Shown here in pieces: positions 18,276 to 27,729 of a stretch of DNA of 64,000 nucleotides. Below the pieces are notes generated by a model. That model was given only the letters and a program-made list of their open reading frames with translations, ran no database searches and was not told the DNA's origin. Position 1 is the stretch's first letter. Each line of letters opens with the position of its first letter. The position numbers and the translations under genes were made by a program. The stretch comes from CAIYRG01 sp965247505 (GTDB lineage Bacteria; Pseudomonadota; Alphaproteobacteria; Micropepsales; Micropepsaceae): assembly GCA_965247505.1 (NCBI GenBank), contig OZ252020.1, positions 1,488,001 to 1,552,000 on the forward strand, in the 5' to 3' direction.

Positions 18276-18959
18276 GTGATCCGTTTTGAGAATGTCGGAA
18301 TGCGCTATGGCGCCGGACCGGAGATACTGCGCGATCTGACTTTCGCGTTGGAGCCGGGCTCGTTTAGCTTTCTGACAGGGCCGTCGGGAGCGGGCAAGAG
18401 CACGCTGTTGAAGCTTCTCTTTCTCGCCGAACGCCCTTCGCGCGGACTCATATCCCTATTTGGCGAAGACGTAGCCTTAACAGCTCGCGCCGAGCTTCCC
18501 TCGCTTCGCCGCCGCATTGGTGTGGTTTTTCAGGAATTTCGTCTTCTCAATCATCTTTCGGTTTTCGACAATGTGGCTCTGCCGCTACGCATTGTGGGAC
18601 AGCATAGTGGCCAATATGCCAAAGACGTGGAGGAGCTTCTGACCTGGGTCGGCTTGGGCAACCGTATACACGCGAAACCTCCGACGCTATCGGGTGGCGA
18701 GCAACAAAGAGTCGCCATCGCACGGGCCGTTGTTGCAAAACCCGATCTGCTGCTTGCGGACGAACCGACAGGCAATGTCGATCCCGACATTGGGCGGCGG
18801 CTCATTCGCCTCTTTGTCGAGCTTAACCGTTTCGGAACAACCGTGATGATCGCAACCCATGACCGTGGGCTGGTCGAAAGCACACCGGCACGCGAATTGC
18901 GCCTTGTGGACGGCAATCTGGTGCAAATGCCAGGAAGAATGACTGGGGCAGAGGGATGA
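18276..18959 (+). CDS. ftsE: Cell division ATP-binding protein FtsE
   Basis: 227 residues from GTG 18276, which gives the family N-terminus IRFENVGMRYG; an in-frame start at 18234 would add 14 atypical residues. Walker A GPSGAGKST, signature LSGGEQQRVAIARA, Walker B LLLADEPTGNVD and switch His in MIATHD are all present. FtsE is the cytoplasmic ATPase of the FtsEX complex, which controls septal peptidoglycan hydrolases. Stop overlaps ftsX by 4 bp. Confidence 0.95.
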   Translation: MIRFENVGMRYGAGPEILRDLTFALEPGSFSFLTGPSGAGKSTLLKLLFLAERPSRGLISLFGEDVALTARAELPSLRRRIGVVFQEFRLLNHLSVFDNVALPLRIVGQHSGQYAKDVEELLTWVGLGNRIHAKPPTLSGGEQQRVAIARAVVAKPDLLLADEPTGNVDPDIGRRLIRLFVELNRFGTTVMIATHDRGLVESTPARELRLVDGNLVQMPGRMTGAEG

Positions 18960-19861
18960 GTGACACCGATACAAGCGCCTTGACCACGCGGCCCAGCCGA
19001 ATCATGCCGCGCGAAAAGGGCGCTGCGCCTCTTGATGTCGTCATTGGCGTGATGGCATTTCTTGCCGCACTGGCGCTTGGTGGCGTTTTGATTACCGAAC
19101 GCGTTGCCGAAACTTGGTCGGGTGGCCTCACGGGCCGCTTAAGCGTGCAAATCTTGCCCGAGGGCGCCGCAGCACCGGATGAAGAGGTGGAAGCGGCACT
19201 CAACCTTTTGCGGGCGACGCCTGGTGTCGTCTATGCGGGCGCACTGAGCGACGAAGAAACCCTTGCGCTGATCGAACCCTGGCTTGGCGGCAATACGCTG
19301 ATCGAAGCGTTACCGTTTCCACGTTTGATTGATGTCGAGCTGGCACCCGGTGCACTTATCGACGTCGCCCAGCTCGAGGCGCGCCTTTCCGAAGTTGCGC
19401 CGCATAGTATTTTGGACGATCACACAAGATGGGTGACGCGCCTGCGCGGAACGACAAACGTCGTGCTCTTCAGCGCCCTTACAATATTGACACTCATCGC
19501 CATCGCAACCGCATCTTCCGTGGCGTTCGCCACGAGAGCCGGCCTCGCCGCGCATCGCGAAATGGTCGAACTCCTTCATTTGATGGGCGCCCAGGACCGC
19601 TTCATCGCCCGCGCATTTGAATGGCATTATTTTCTCGGTGCATTAATCGCGGCCTCGCTCGGCGCTTTGGCCGCGGGTGGGGGCTTCGCGGCGGCAGGCA
19701 GTTTGGACGAAATCGGGCTTTCCAACGTCTCTTTTTTGCCGCCATTAGGCCTTCGAATGGTAGAGCTCCCCTGGCTTCTTGCGGTTCCCGCAGGTGCCGC
19801 ATTGATCGCTTGGGTGACCGCACGCCTTTCCGTGCTATCGGCATTGCGCGAATATTACTAA
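18956..19861 (+). CDS. ftsX: Cell division protein FtsX
   Basis: 301 residues. First membrane segment at residues ~25-47 (VVIGVMAFLAALALGGVLI), a periplasmic domain containing EAALNLLRATPGVVYAGALS, then three C-terminal membrane segments (NVVLFSALTILTLIAIATAS; FLGALIAASLGALAAGGGF; LAVPAGAALIAWVTARL), the standard FtsX topology. Translationally coupled to ftsE through ATGA. Confidence 0.93.
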   Translation: MSDTDTSALTTRPSRIMPREKGAAPLDVVIGVMAFLAALALGGVLITERVAETWSGGLTGRLSVQILPEGAAAPDEEVEAALNLLRATPGVVYAGALSDEETLALIEPWLGGNTLIEALPFPRLIDVELAPGALIDVAQLEARLSEVAPHSILDDHTRWVTRLRGTTNVVLFSALTILTLIAIATASSVAFATRAGLAAHREMVELLHLMGAQDRFIARAFEWHYFLGALIAASLGALAAGGGFAAAGSLDEIGLSNVSFLPPLGLRMVELPWLLAVPAGAALIAWVTARLSVLSALREYY

Positions 19862-19898
19862 CGGGACGATTCGTTTGAGATGGAGAGGCAAAAGCAGG

Positions 19899-20489
19899 AT
19901 GGGCGCGCCGTCTTTTCTCTTCCGAATCATAATCGCGACCGGCGTCGTTTATGCCGCCGGATTTCTCGTATTTCTTTTTACATTGCCGGAACCGAACGAT
20001 TCCGCCCCTGAAGCGATCAACGCCGAGGCGATTGTCGTGCTGACCGGAGAGGGCCAGCGCCTTGCGCCCGCTGTCGATCTTTTGCAACGCGGAGCGGGAA
20101 GGAGGTTGCTGATCAGCGGCGTAAATCCGGACATCGACAAAGAAGAGCTGAATAAGCTCCTTGACGGCGGAGTGGCTTTCAATTGCTGCGCGGATCTTGG
20201 CTTCGACGCCGTCGACACACATGGCAACGCGGTAGAGACACGAGAATGGGCAATAGATCACGGCTATGACAGTCTGATCGTCGTCACCGGTTATGAGCAT
20301 ATGCCGCGCGCGCTTTTGGAGTTTTCTGCCCAAATGCCCGAGATCACTCTTATGCCCTATCCCGTCGGTCCGAGCGAAGGAATCGGCTTAATCGACGGCA
20401 GCTTGACGCGCATAAACGCCGAATATGCAAAATACATTGCGAGCTGGCTGCGGCTATCCCTGCCGGCGCGCTCCGGCGCGGCAACATAA
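19899..20489 (+). CDS. YdcF/DUF218 family membrane-anchored protein
   Basis: 196 residues from ATG 19899, preceded by GGAGAGG at 19882-19888; a TTG at 19875 is possible. One N-terminal membrane segment (IIIATGVVYAAGFLVFLFTL), then the DUF218 fold: AIVVLTGEGQRLAPAVDLLQ, RRLLISGVNP, TREWAIDHGYDSLIVVT. DUF218 proteins such as SanA and YdcF are linked to envelope functions. The position after ftsX and before an acyltransferase is conserved in many alphaproteobacteria. Confidence 0.88.
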   Translation: MGAPSFLFRIIIATGVVYAAGFLVFLFTLPEPNDSAPEAINAEAIVVLTGEGQRLAPAVDLLQRGAGRRLLISGVNPDIDKEELNKLLDGGVAFNCCADLGFDAVDTHGNAVETREWAIDHGYDSLIVVTGYEHMPRALLEFSAQMPEITLMPYPVGPSEGIGLIDGSLTRINAEYAKYIASWLRLSLPARSGAAT

Positions 20490-20505
20490 TGCGAGCGCGA
20501 AGCTG

Positions 20506-21231
20506 GTGAAGCTCCTCGGTTCAATTCTCTTTTTGATTTTCTATTTTGTAGTGTCGGTTTTGATCTACACCGCTGCACTCCCGCTCCTTCTGGGCCCTCG
20601 TATTGCCGTCATCCGCTGTGCACAGATTTGGGCAAAGCTGATGCTGTGGGCGCTGCGTGTCTTCTGCGGTCAAACCTATGAGGTACGCGGGCGCGAACAT
20701 ATTCCGCACGCTGCTGCTCTGGTTGCTTCGAAACATTTTTCTATGTGGGAAACCATAGCCTTTATGGTTTTTGCCGATGACCCGGCTATCGTTTTGAAGC
20801 GTGAACTGATGCGGATTCCGCTCTATGGCTGGTATGGAATCAAGATGGGCATGATCCCGGTCGATCGTTCCGCCAAAGCAAGCGCCATGCGCTTGATGAG
20901 ACGCAAGGCGAAAGCGGCAATGGACGCCAAGCGCCAGATTATCATTTTCCCCGAGGGCACGCGCCGCGATCCCGGCGATCCGCCCGCTTATAAGCCTGGC
21001 GTGGCGGGGCTTTATTCCTATTTGGACGTGCCATGCGTGCCCGTTGCCTTGACCTCTGGGCTTGTCTGGCGCGGAAGCGGATTTATCAAATATCCGGGCC
21101 ATATCGTCGTCGAGTTTCTTCCCGCTATTCCCCCGAGCTTAAAGCGCGATGCCTTCATGGCCGAGCTTGAAACGCGAATTGAGACGGCGACGAATAGACT
21201 TCTGGGGGAAGCTGGGAGCCTGAGGTCATAG
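20506..21231 (+). CDS. 1-acyl-sn-glycerol-3-phosphate acyltransferase
   Basis: 241 residues from GTG 20506 (KLLGSILFLIFYFVVSVLIY, a membrane helix); the longer open frame overlaps the YdcF gene and its extra residues are atypical. PlsC domain: the catalytic block is SKHFSMWET, an HX4E variant rather than HX4D, which is common in alphaproteobacterial members, followed by GWYGIKMGMIPVDR and FPEGTRRDPG. It would make phosphatidic acid from lysophosphatidic acid at the inner membrane. Probably cotranscribed with the YdcF gene. Confidence 0.88.
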   Translation: MKLLGSILFLIFYFVVSVLIYTAALPLLLGPRIAVIRCAQIWAKLMLWALRVFCGQTYEVRGREHIPHAAALVASKHFSMWETIAFMVFADDPAIVLKRELMRIPLYGWYGIKMGMIPVDRSAKASAMRLMRRKAKAAMDAKRQIIIFPEGTRRDPGDPPAYKPGVAGLYSYLDVPCVPVALTSGLVWRGSGFIKYPGHIVVEFLPAIPPSLKRDAFMAELETRIETATNRLLGEAGSLRS

Positions 21232-21440
21232 TCGTTTGTCTTGTGTGCCTGTTCTGACAAAGATTTGGGGCACCGCAGCTTTAGAGTAGAGACCCAGGAG
21301 CATTCGCCTGGATTTTCGCGGTCGGGTGCCGGGCAGTGCTCGAATTCGCTAATTTGTTGTTTGACCGCGGTCCTTGGACGTGAGCGTTACGCGGCACATA
21401 TGGCTCGACTCCGATCGACCAAATCAGAACGGAATGCGCG

Positions 21441-22643
21441 ATGAAGAATTCTTCAGATAGACGACAGTTTATATTGTCGATTTTTCTCTGCGGGCTTGCC
21501 GCTTGCAACAGCGAAGCGGCGACAGAAGCACAGGAGGGCCATGTCGAACCTGCTCAGGTCGAGAACGCAAGGCCCGAAAGCGAGCTCGCTACAATTCACC
21601 TCAATGTTGCGGCGGAAGCACGGCTTGGAATTGAGACGGGTGCGATCACAACACAAAGCCTTGGCGCGACCCGAACCCTTCCGGGCGAGATTATTATTCC
21701 GCAGGAACGCGCGATGACGATCTCCGCGCCCTTCGCGGCAATCGTCATGCCTCCGCCCCAGGGCAATATGCGGGTAGAGGGCGCGGACATCGCTCAGGGC
21801 GAAGTCGTTGTTCAGCTGCAGCCGCTCCCCGGGGATGGCGAAGCTCTGCGCCTGCGCGCCGATGCGAACTTCGCCGAACAACAATGGCAGGGCGCGCAAG
21901 AGCGGGCGGCCGAGGCGCGACTGCAATTTGAAGCCGGCGGCATCGGTGAGGCAGACCTTGAATCTGCCCAAGCGGCTCTTGCGATTGCCCAAATCGGGCG
22001 CGATGCGTCGCGCAATCTTTGGTCCTTTATCGAAGTCGGGAGACAATCACAGGGGAGCGTTATGGCCATTGCCATGGCAGCGCCGCGCGCAGGAACTTTA
22101 CAAACATTGCACGTGACTTCGGGCCAAGCGGTATCGCCCGGGCAAGCGCTGTTCGATATCGTTAACCAAAATATTTTATGCGTGAAAGTCCCGGTTTATG
22201 CCGGCGAAATTCGCACCATCGACCGTCAAGAGCCCGCCCAAATCCTTCCTCTCGGGAGGTGGGGCGAGGCCGAAGGGGTTGAGGTTCGCCCCCTGGCGGG
22301 CCCGCTGACCGGAGACACCAACGCGGCAAGTGTCGATCTCTTTTATCAACTCAATAATAATGACCGCATTTTCAGTCCCAGCGAGCGCGTGAGCGTCATA
22401 TTGCCGGTAAACGCCGAAAGCGAGGCGCTTGTCGTGGCGCTTTCCGCAATTTGGCGCGACATCCATAGCGGCGAGTGAGTCTATCAAAACATCGCACCGC
22501 AGACTTACGCACGCCGGCGCGTAAGCATCGCGCGTGCCGTCGGTGATTTCGCGGTTCTTGCCAGCGGACCGCCCGCTGGGACCATGGTCGCGACCGTTGG
22601 CGTTGCCGAGCTTGCCGGAACGGAATTTGGAGTCCCCCATTAG
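21441..22643 (+). pseudogene. RND efflux periplasmic adaptor, nonsense-interrupted
   Basis: Lipoprotein signal with lipobox GLAAC, then a membrane-fusion-protein body: VEGADIAQGEVVVQLQPLPG, a hairpin (QEQAxx-like RAAEARLQFEAGG), and GTLQTLHVTSGQAVSPGQALFDI. At 22476-22478 a TGA interrupts the frame; downstream the same frame continues with VYQNIAPQTYARRRV and GTMVATVGVAELAGTEFGV to the stop at 22643. Relatives have Trp in the GEWVYxxxAPxTYxRRxV segment, so this is a TGG to TGA nonsense change. The next gene starts immediately after. Probably a metal or cation efflux adaptor, now inactive. Confidence 0.85.
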
Positions 22644-23894
22644 ATGCGTTGGCTGATTTCAACGGCGCTGCGCGTCCGTTTTGTCGTTGTCGCTCTTGCG
22701 CTGCTGCTCATGATCTTGGGCGGAAACTTGGTGCGCGAGATTCCGCTGGATGTTTTTCCAGAATTCGCTCCGCCGCGCGTTGAAATTCAAACTGAAGTAC
22801 CAAGCCTTTCAGCGCAAGAAGTAGAACAGCTCATCACCATTCCGATTGAAAGCGCGGTCAATGGGATCCCGCGAGTCGATGCACTGCGGTCCACCTCGGT
22901 GCTCGGCCTTTCTTCGGTTCTTCTTATTTTCGAGCGCGGCGTCAATCTCATGGAGGTGCGCCAATTGGTTCAGGAACGCTTGGCAAACGTCACACGCCAG
23001 CTTCCAGACATAGCCGACCCGCCGGTTATCCTGCAGCCGCTTTCGGCGACCAGCCGCATGTTGAAAATCGGCATGCAGTCCGACAGTTTGACGCAAATGG
23101 ACATGACGACTTTGTCCCTATGGACGGTGCGTCCGCGGCTTATGGCCATTCCCGGCGTGGCGAATGTCGCCGTCTGGGGCCAGCGCGAAAGACAGCTTCA
23201 GGTCCAAGTCGATCCGGACAGGCTGCGGGCCCATAATCTGACGATCAACGATGTCATCGCCGCTACGGCCTCGGCCGTATCGGTGGAGGGCGGCGCGTTT
23301 ATCGATACCCCCAATCAACGGTTCAACCTCACCCACATTCCAGCGATTTATAGCGTGGAGGATTTGGCTGCCATTGTGGTGGCATCGGATCGCGATCCAC
23401 CACTGACTCTTGGCCAAGTCGCTGTCATCGTGGAAGGATCGCCGCCTCCCATCGGCGATGCGGTCATCAATGACTAACCGGGAATCCTGCTGATTGTCGA
23501 GAAACAGCTCGGCGCCAACACGCTCGAGGTCACGCGCGTCGTCGAAGCGGCGATGGCCGATTTGGCGCCCGCGCTTCAAGGAATTGCCGTCGATACGACA
23601 ATTTTTCGTCCCGCCACCTATATCGAAAACTCTCTTGCCAATCTCAATTTCGCGCTTCTCGTCGGTTGTTTGTTGGTTGTTCTGGTGCTCGCCGTTTTTC
23701 TCTACGACTGGCGCACCGCACTCATCAGCATTATCGCAATTCCCTTATCGCTGATCAGCGCAGCGCTGATTCTCGATTATCAAGGCGGCACGCTGAACAC
23801 CATGGTGTTGGCAGGTCTGATCGTCGCCCTCGGTGAGGTGGTAGACGATGCCATTATCGACGTCGAAAACATCATGCGACGGCTTCGCTTGATC
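22644..23894 (+). pseudogene. HME-type RND efflux pump, nonsense-interrupted and IS-truncated
   Basis: Starts at the base after the adaptor stop. The N-terminal part (LRVRFVVVALALLLMILGG; EIPLDVFPEFAPPRVEIQTE; QEVEQLITIPIESAVNG) is typical of CzcA/CusA-like pumps. TAA at 23475-23477 interrupts IGDAVIND-PGILLIVEKQLG; the frame then continues through a membrane segment and ALGEVVDDAIIDVEN until it runs into IS1595 copy 2 at 23895. Only ~417 of ~1,040 codons remain. The rest is absent beyond the IS, so the gene was both point-mutated and deleted. The metal motif differs from the DFG...DGAVIIVE of the intact pump at 35-38 kb, suggesting a different substrate. Confidence 0.88.
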
Positions 23895-24999
23895 CTTGCC
23901 TATCCGGTTTACACCCACACCCACTAGGGCTAGAATGGGCGCAAACCGGATATAGGGGAGCGCGCCATGGATGTTCTCGACCGCGCCGATCTCCCATTCC
24001 CGCATTCGCTACCCGAGTTCCAGCGACTTTTCCCCGATGATGCGGCCTGCGCCGCCTACCTGGAGAAAGCCCGCTGGGGAGACGGCTTTGCCTGCCCGCA
24101 CTGCGGCACGGCGGGAGAGCCGTTCCACTTTGAAAACCGCCCTGGCGTCCTGCGCTGCCGCAAGTGCCGCCAGAACACCGGGCTGACGGTGGGAACAGTG
24201 ATGGAGCGTAGCCACACTCCGCTGAACGTCTGGTTCTGGGCCGCTTATCTGGTCGCCAGTCAGACGCCCGGCATGTCCGCCGTGCAGTTTCAGCGGCAAC
24301 TTGGTCTTTCGCGCTACGAGACGGCCTTTCAAATTCTCCACAAGCTCCGCTCGGGCATGGTGCGGCCCAACCAAGACAGGAGCGGTGGACAGCCCAAGAA
24401 CCATGTTGAGGTGGACGAACCCTGGGTTGGCGGGCGAACGCGTGGGGAAGGCCGTGGTGTTCACCACAAGGTTCCCGTCTCCTGTGCCATCGAGGTGCGT
24501 CATCGAAAGCCGGGCACCAAGCTCGACAACCGGAAAGACGGACGCTATGCCGGACGCGTTCGGCTCGCCGTCGTGCTCGACCGTAGCGCCGAGTCGCTCT
24601 GTGGGTTCGTCGAGAGCACCGGCGCGCCGGGATCGCTGATCGTTACTGACGATTGGAGCGGCTATGCTGGCCTCGGTAAGCGCGGCTATGAGCACTTCGC
24701 TGTTGCCGAGTGTGGTGATCCAGAGGTTGCCGAGCAATACCTGCCGATCATCCATCTGGTTTTCGCCAACCTGAAGACGTGGCTGATCGGGATCCACCAC
24801 GGCGTTAGCCACCAGCACCTACAAGCCTACCTCAACGAGTTCACCTTCCGCTTCAACAGGCGGTTCTACCCGTTCAACGCCTTCCGCTCATTGCTCGGCA
24901 TCGCGGGCGACACCTCTGCTCCAACCTATGCCGAGCTTTACTCGGGAGAGTGGCGGCACCCTACATGTAGCGGTCATGGGCGTTAACCGGATAGGCAAG
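23895..24999 (+). mobile_element. IS1595-family insertion sequence, copy 2 (no TSD)
   Basis: 1,105 bp with ends CTTGCCTATCCGGTTTACAC and ...TTAACCGGATAGGCAAG, the same length as copy 1. Flanking octamers differ (GCTTGATC on the left, GAACAAAG on the right), so there is no target duplication. With the RND gene truncated at the left border and unrelated sequence at the right, this copy marks a deletion or recombination junction. Confidence 0.92.
23967..24986 (+). CDS. IS1595-family transposase, copy 2
   Basis: 339 residues, nearly identical to the other two copies: zinc ribbon, then ISXO2-like DDE domain. It carries private changes, including DEPWVGG in place of DETWVGG next to the first catalytic Asp, DRSGGQ for DRIGGQ and ESTGAPGS for ESTVAPGS. 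The catalytic Asp itself is kept, but the Thr to Pro change beside it could impair activity. Confidence 0.93.
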   Translation: MDVLDRADLPFPHSLPEFQRLFPDDAACAAYLEKARWGDGFACPHCGTAGEPFHFENRPGVLRCRKCRQNTGLTVGTVMERSHTPLNVWFWAAYLVASQTPGMSAVQFQRQLGLSRYETAFQILHKLRSGMVRPNQDRSGGQPKNHVEVDEPWVGGRTRGEGRGVHHKVPVSCAIEVRHRKPGTKLDNRKDGRYAGRVRLAVVLDRSAESLCGFVESTGAPGSLIVTDDWSGYAGLGKRGYEHFAVAECGDPEVAEQYLPIIHLVFANLKTWLIGIHHGVSHQHLQAYLNEFTFRFNRRFYPFNAFRSLLGIAGDTSAPTYAELYSGEWRHPTCSGHGR

Positions 25000-25115
25000 G
25001 AACAAAGCAAGAACTTTTACTTGACTCTTGTCCCCAAGGGGCCTTTTCTAGCCTGCCTTAGAAGATATTTTTGCTCTCTCGGCCATTTTGCCTGAGACCA
25101 GCCAAGGCAGCTTAA

Positions 25116-27536
25116 TTGAGCACGCTTCCGCATGAGATTTGGGACATGAAGTACCGGTTCAAAGAGCCGGGCGGTGCCCCTATCGACGTGACGCTCGCCG
25201 ATAGCTGGGCACGAATTGCGCTGGCTGCAGCCAAGGCGGAAACGCCCACCCAGCAAAGCGAATGGGCCCAGGCCTTCGCAGGCGCCCTTGCCGGGCATCG
25301 CTTTCTACCGGCCGGAAGGATTATGGCCGGCGCCGGAACGAAGCGCAGCGTGACGCTCTTCAATTGCTTTGTCATGGGGCGGATCGAAGACGATCTCGCC
25401 TCCATCTTCGCCCATTTGCGCGAAGCAGCGCTGACCATGCAGCAGGGCGGTGGCATCGGTTATGATTTTTCGACGCTGCGGCCCAAAGGCGCGGAAGTGA
25501 AAGGGGTGGGAGCCGATGCATCGGGGCCGGTCTCTTTCATGGATGTGTGGGATTCGATGTGCCACACCATCATGTCAGCGGGCGCACGGCGCGGCGCAAT
25601 GATGGGAACGCTTCGTTGCGATCATCCCGACATCGAAGACTTTGTTAGCGCCAAGCGCGATCCGAAACGCCTTAGAAATTTCAATCTCTCGGTGCTTGTC
25701 ACCGATGCCTTTATGGAAGCGGTCGAACAAGATAGGTCCTGGCCGCTGGTCTTTGAGGGCAAGACCTACCGCAACGTACAGGCGCGCGCGCTGTGGGATC
25801 ACATCATGCGCACGAGTTATGATGTCGCCGAGCCCGGCGTCATCTTCATCGATCGCATCAACGCTCAGAATAATCTTTCCTATTGCGAAACGATCTGCGC
25901 CACCAACCCGTGCGGCGAACAGCCCTTGCCGCCCTATGGCGCATGCCTTTTGGGCTCGATCAATTTGGCGCGCCTTGTCGAGCAGCCCTTCACCGAAGGC
26001 GCGCGGCTTGATGAAGTTGAGCTTGCACGACTAACGCACATTGCCGTGCGCATGCTCGACAATGTGATCGACATTTCGCGCTTTCCGCTTGCAAAACAAG
26101 CCGAAGAAGCTAAGGCCAAACGCCGCCTCGGCCTTGGGGTCACGGGCCTAGCCGATGCCCTGACTTTTTGCCGCACGCGCTACGGCTCGGATGAGAGCCT
26201 TGCCCTGATCGAGCGCTGGCCCAAAATCATACGCGATTCCGCCTATGCCGCTTCTGCCGCTATCGCCAAAGAAAAAGGCCCTTTTCCGCTTTTCGAGGCC
26301 GAGGCCTATCTCGCCCGGCCGAACATTAAGGCATTGCCGGAAGAAACCCGAGAGGCCATTGCCAGCCATGGAATCCGAAACGGGCTTTTGACCTCCATCG
26401 CGCCCACCGGAACGATTTCGCTGTTCGCTGGAAATGTATCGAGCGGGATCGAGCCGCTCTTTGCCACCACGTACACGCGCCGTGTTTTGATGGCAGATGG
26501 CTCGAAGCGCATCGAAAAAGTGCAAGATTATGCCTATAGAATTTTTCGCGAAATTTTCGGCGAGGACGAACCCCTGCCCAGCTATTTCGTCACCACACAA
26601 GAGCTAACGCCGGAAGATCACATTGCGGTGGAAGCAGCGGCGCAGAAATATATCGACAGCTCGATTTCTAAAACCATCAATTGCCCCAGAGATATTACCT
26701 TTGAGGCATTTAAGGACATATATCGTTCGGCCTATGCACAGGGCTGCAAGGGTTGCACGGCTTATCGTCCCAATGATGTGACCGGCGCGGTGCTGGAGGC
26801 GACCGACACCGCCGATAAGGCTCCCACGCCGGCAGATGAATCTCTGTCAAATTCCGCCACCCCGCCTGCATTTGAGCCGCCTGTGTCTTTAGGTCATTTT
26901 CCCCCTCCCGCCATGCCAGCAGCCGCCATACAAGGGGTGGCCACGGCGCTAGCGCCAGCCGAGATCTCGACGGCGCCTATGGATAAAAACGCGCCCGGCG
27001 GTGTCGTCTATATGACCAAGCCGCTCGACCGCCCGGACGTGCTGATCGGCGAGACCTATAAGGTCCGCTGGCCCGATCTCGATCACGCCTTCTACATCAC
27101 CATTAATGATCTCAAACAGGACGGCCGGCGGTGGCCCTTCGAGATTTTCATCAACTCCAAAAATATGGAGCACTATGCCTGGACCGTGGCGCTGACGCGG
27201 ATGATCAGCGCTGTGTTCCGGCGCGGCGGCGATGTCAGCTTCGTGGTCGAGGAGCTTAAAGCAGTGTTCGATCCCCATGGCGGCCAATGGATGAGCGGGC
27301 GCTATGTGCCCTCGCTTTTAGCTGCCATCGGTGAAGTGATCGAAAAACATCTTGTCGGCATCGGTTTCATGCCGATCGAGAGCGCAGGATTAAGCGATGT
27401 CGAGCGCGCGGCCGAGGCCGAGGCCCAGGCCGAGGGCAATCCCGTGCGGCGCTGCCCGCGTTGCAGCAATCCTGGTTTCGTCCGGATCGAGGGCTGCGAT
27501 ACATGCGTCTCTTGCGGTTATTCCAAGTGCAGTTGA
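25116..27536 (+). CDS. nrdJ: Adenosylcobalamin-dependent (class II) ribonucleotide reductase
   Basis: 806 residues from TTG 25116, which has AAGG at 25104-25107; ATG 25146 (KYRFKEPGG) is an alternative. Reduces ribonucleotides to deoxyribonucleotides using a B12-derived thiyl radical, so it needs no oxygen. Visible: FNCFVMGRIEDDLASIF, MQQGGGIGYDFSTLRPKG, the active-site TNPCGEQPLPPYGACLLGSIN (Asn-Cys-Glu set), IAPTGTISLFAGNVSSGIEPLF, and GCKGCTAYRPND. After a ~70-residue Pro/Ala-rich linker comes the C-terminal domain ending in a zinc-ribbon-like CPRC...CDTCVSCGYSKCS with the reducing Cys pair. No B12 riboswitch is apparent in the ~115 bp between IS copy 2 and the start; TTGACT at 25021 could be a -35 element. 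Confidence 0.95.
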   Translation: MSTLPHEIWDMKYRFKEPGGAPIDVTLADSWARIALAAAKAETPTQQSEWAQAFAGALAGHRFLPAGRIMAGAGTKRSVTLFNCFVMGRIEDDLASIFAHLREAALTMQQGGGIGYDFSTLRPKGAEVKGVGADASGPVSFMDVWDSMCHTIMSAGARRGAMMGTLRCDHPDIEDFVSAKRDPKRLRNFNLSVLVTDAFMEAVEQDRSWPLVFEGKTYRNVQARALWDHIMRTSYDVAEPGVIFIDRINAQNNLSYCETICATNPCGEQPLPPYGACLLGSINLARLVEQPFTEGARLDEVELARLTHIAVRMLDNVIDISRFPLAKQAEEAKAKRRLGLGVTGLADALTFCRTRYGSDESLALIERWPKIIRDSAYAASAAIAKEKGPFPLFEAEAYLARPNIKALPEETREAIASHGIRNGLLTSIAPTGTISLFAGNVSSGIEPLFATTYTRRVLMADGSKRIEKVQDYAYRIFREIFGEDEPLPSYFVTTQELTPEDHIAVEAAAQKYIDSSISKTINCPRDITFEAFKDIYRSAYAQGCKGCTAYRPNDVTGAVLEATDTADKAPTPADESLSNSATPPAFEPPVSLGHFPPPAMPAAAIQGVATALAPAEISTAPMDKNAPGGVVYMTKPLDRPDVLIGETYKVRWPDLDHAFYITINDLKQDGRRWPFEIFINSKNMEHYAWTVALTRMISAVFRRGGDVSFVVEELKAVFDPHGGQWMSGRYVPSLLAAIGEVIEKHLVGIGFMPIESAGLSDVERAAEAEAQAEGNPVRRCPRCSNPGFVRIEGCDTCVSCGYSKCS

Positions 27537-27564
27537 TCTCGCCAGGCGCATCCAAATCCTAGCC

Positions 27565-27712
27565 TGTCATGGCCCGACTTGATCGGGCCACCCCGTGCCG
27601 GTGCGTCTGCACCGGCGAATGAATTTTACGCTCGCCTGGATGGCCTCGCCCGGCGCGTTTTGCGCGCCTATAGTTGGATTCGCATGCAACGCATGCGGGG
27701 CGGACCATGACA
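27565..27712. repeat. REP-like inverted pair, family B, second copy
   Basis: TGTCATGGCCCGACTTGATC at the left, CGGGGCGGACCATGACA at the right, with internal palindromes (GCCGGTGCGTCTGCACCGGC; GCATGCAACGCATGC). Shares its left 20 bases with the copy at 9021-9130. It occupies the gap between nrdJ and the LysE gene. Confidence 0.6.
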
Positions 27713-27729
27713 CGTTGGTATTGATACAC

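Noticed and set aside
22476..22478. TGA in the adaptor as selenocysteine or recoded Trp
   Set aside because: No SECIS-like structure is evident and the pump gene directly behind carries a TAA as well, which fits decay better.
25000..25115. Cobalamin riboswitch upstream of nrdJ
   Set aside because: The ~115-bp gap is too short and lacks the conserved B12-box segments; no support.
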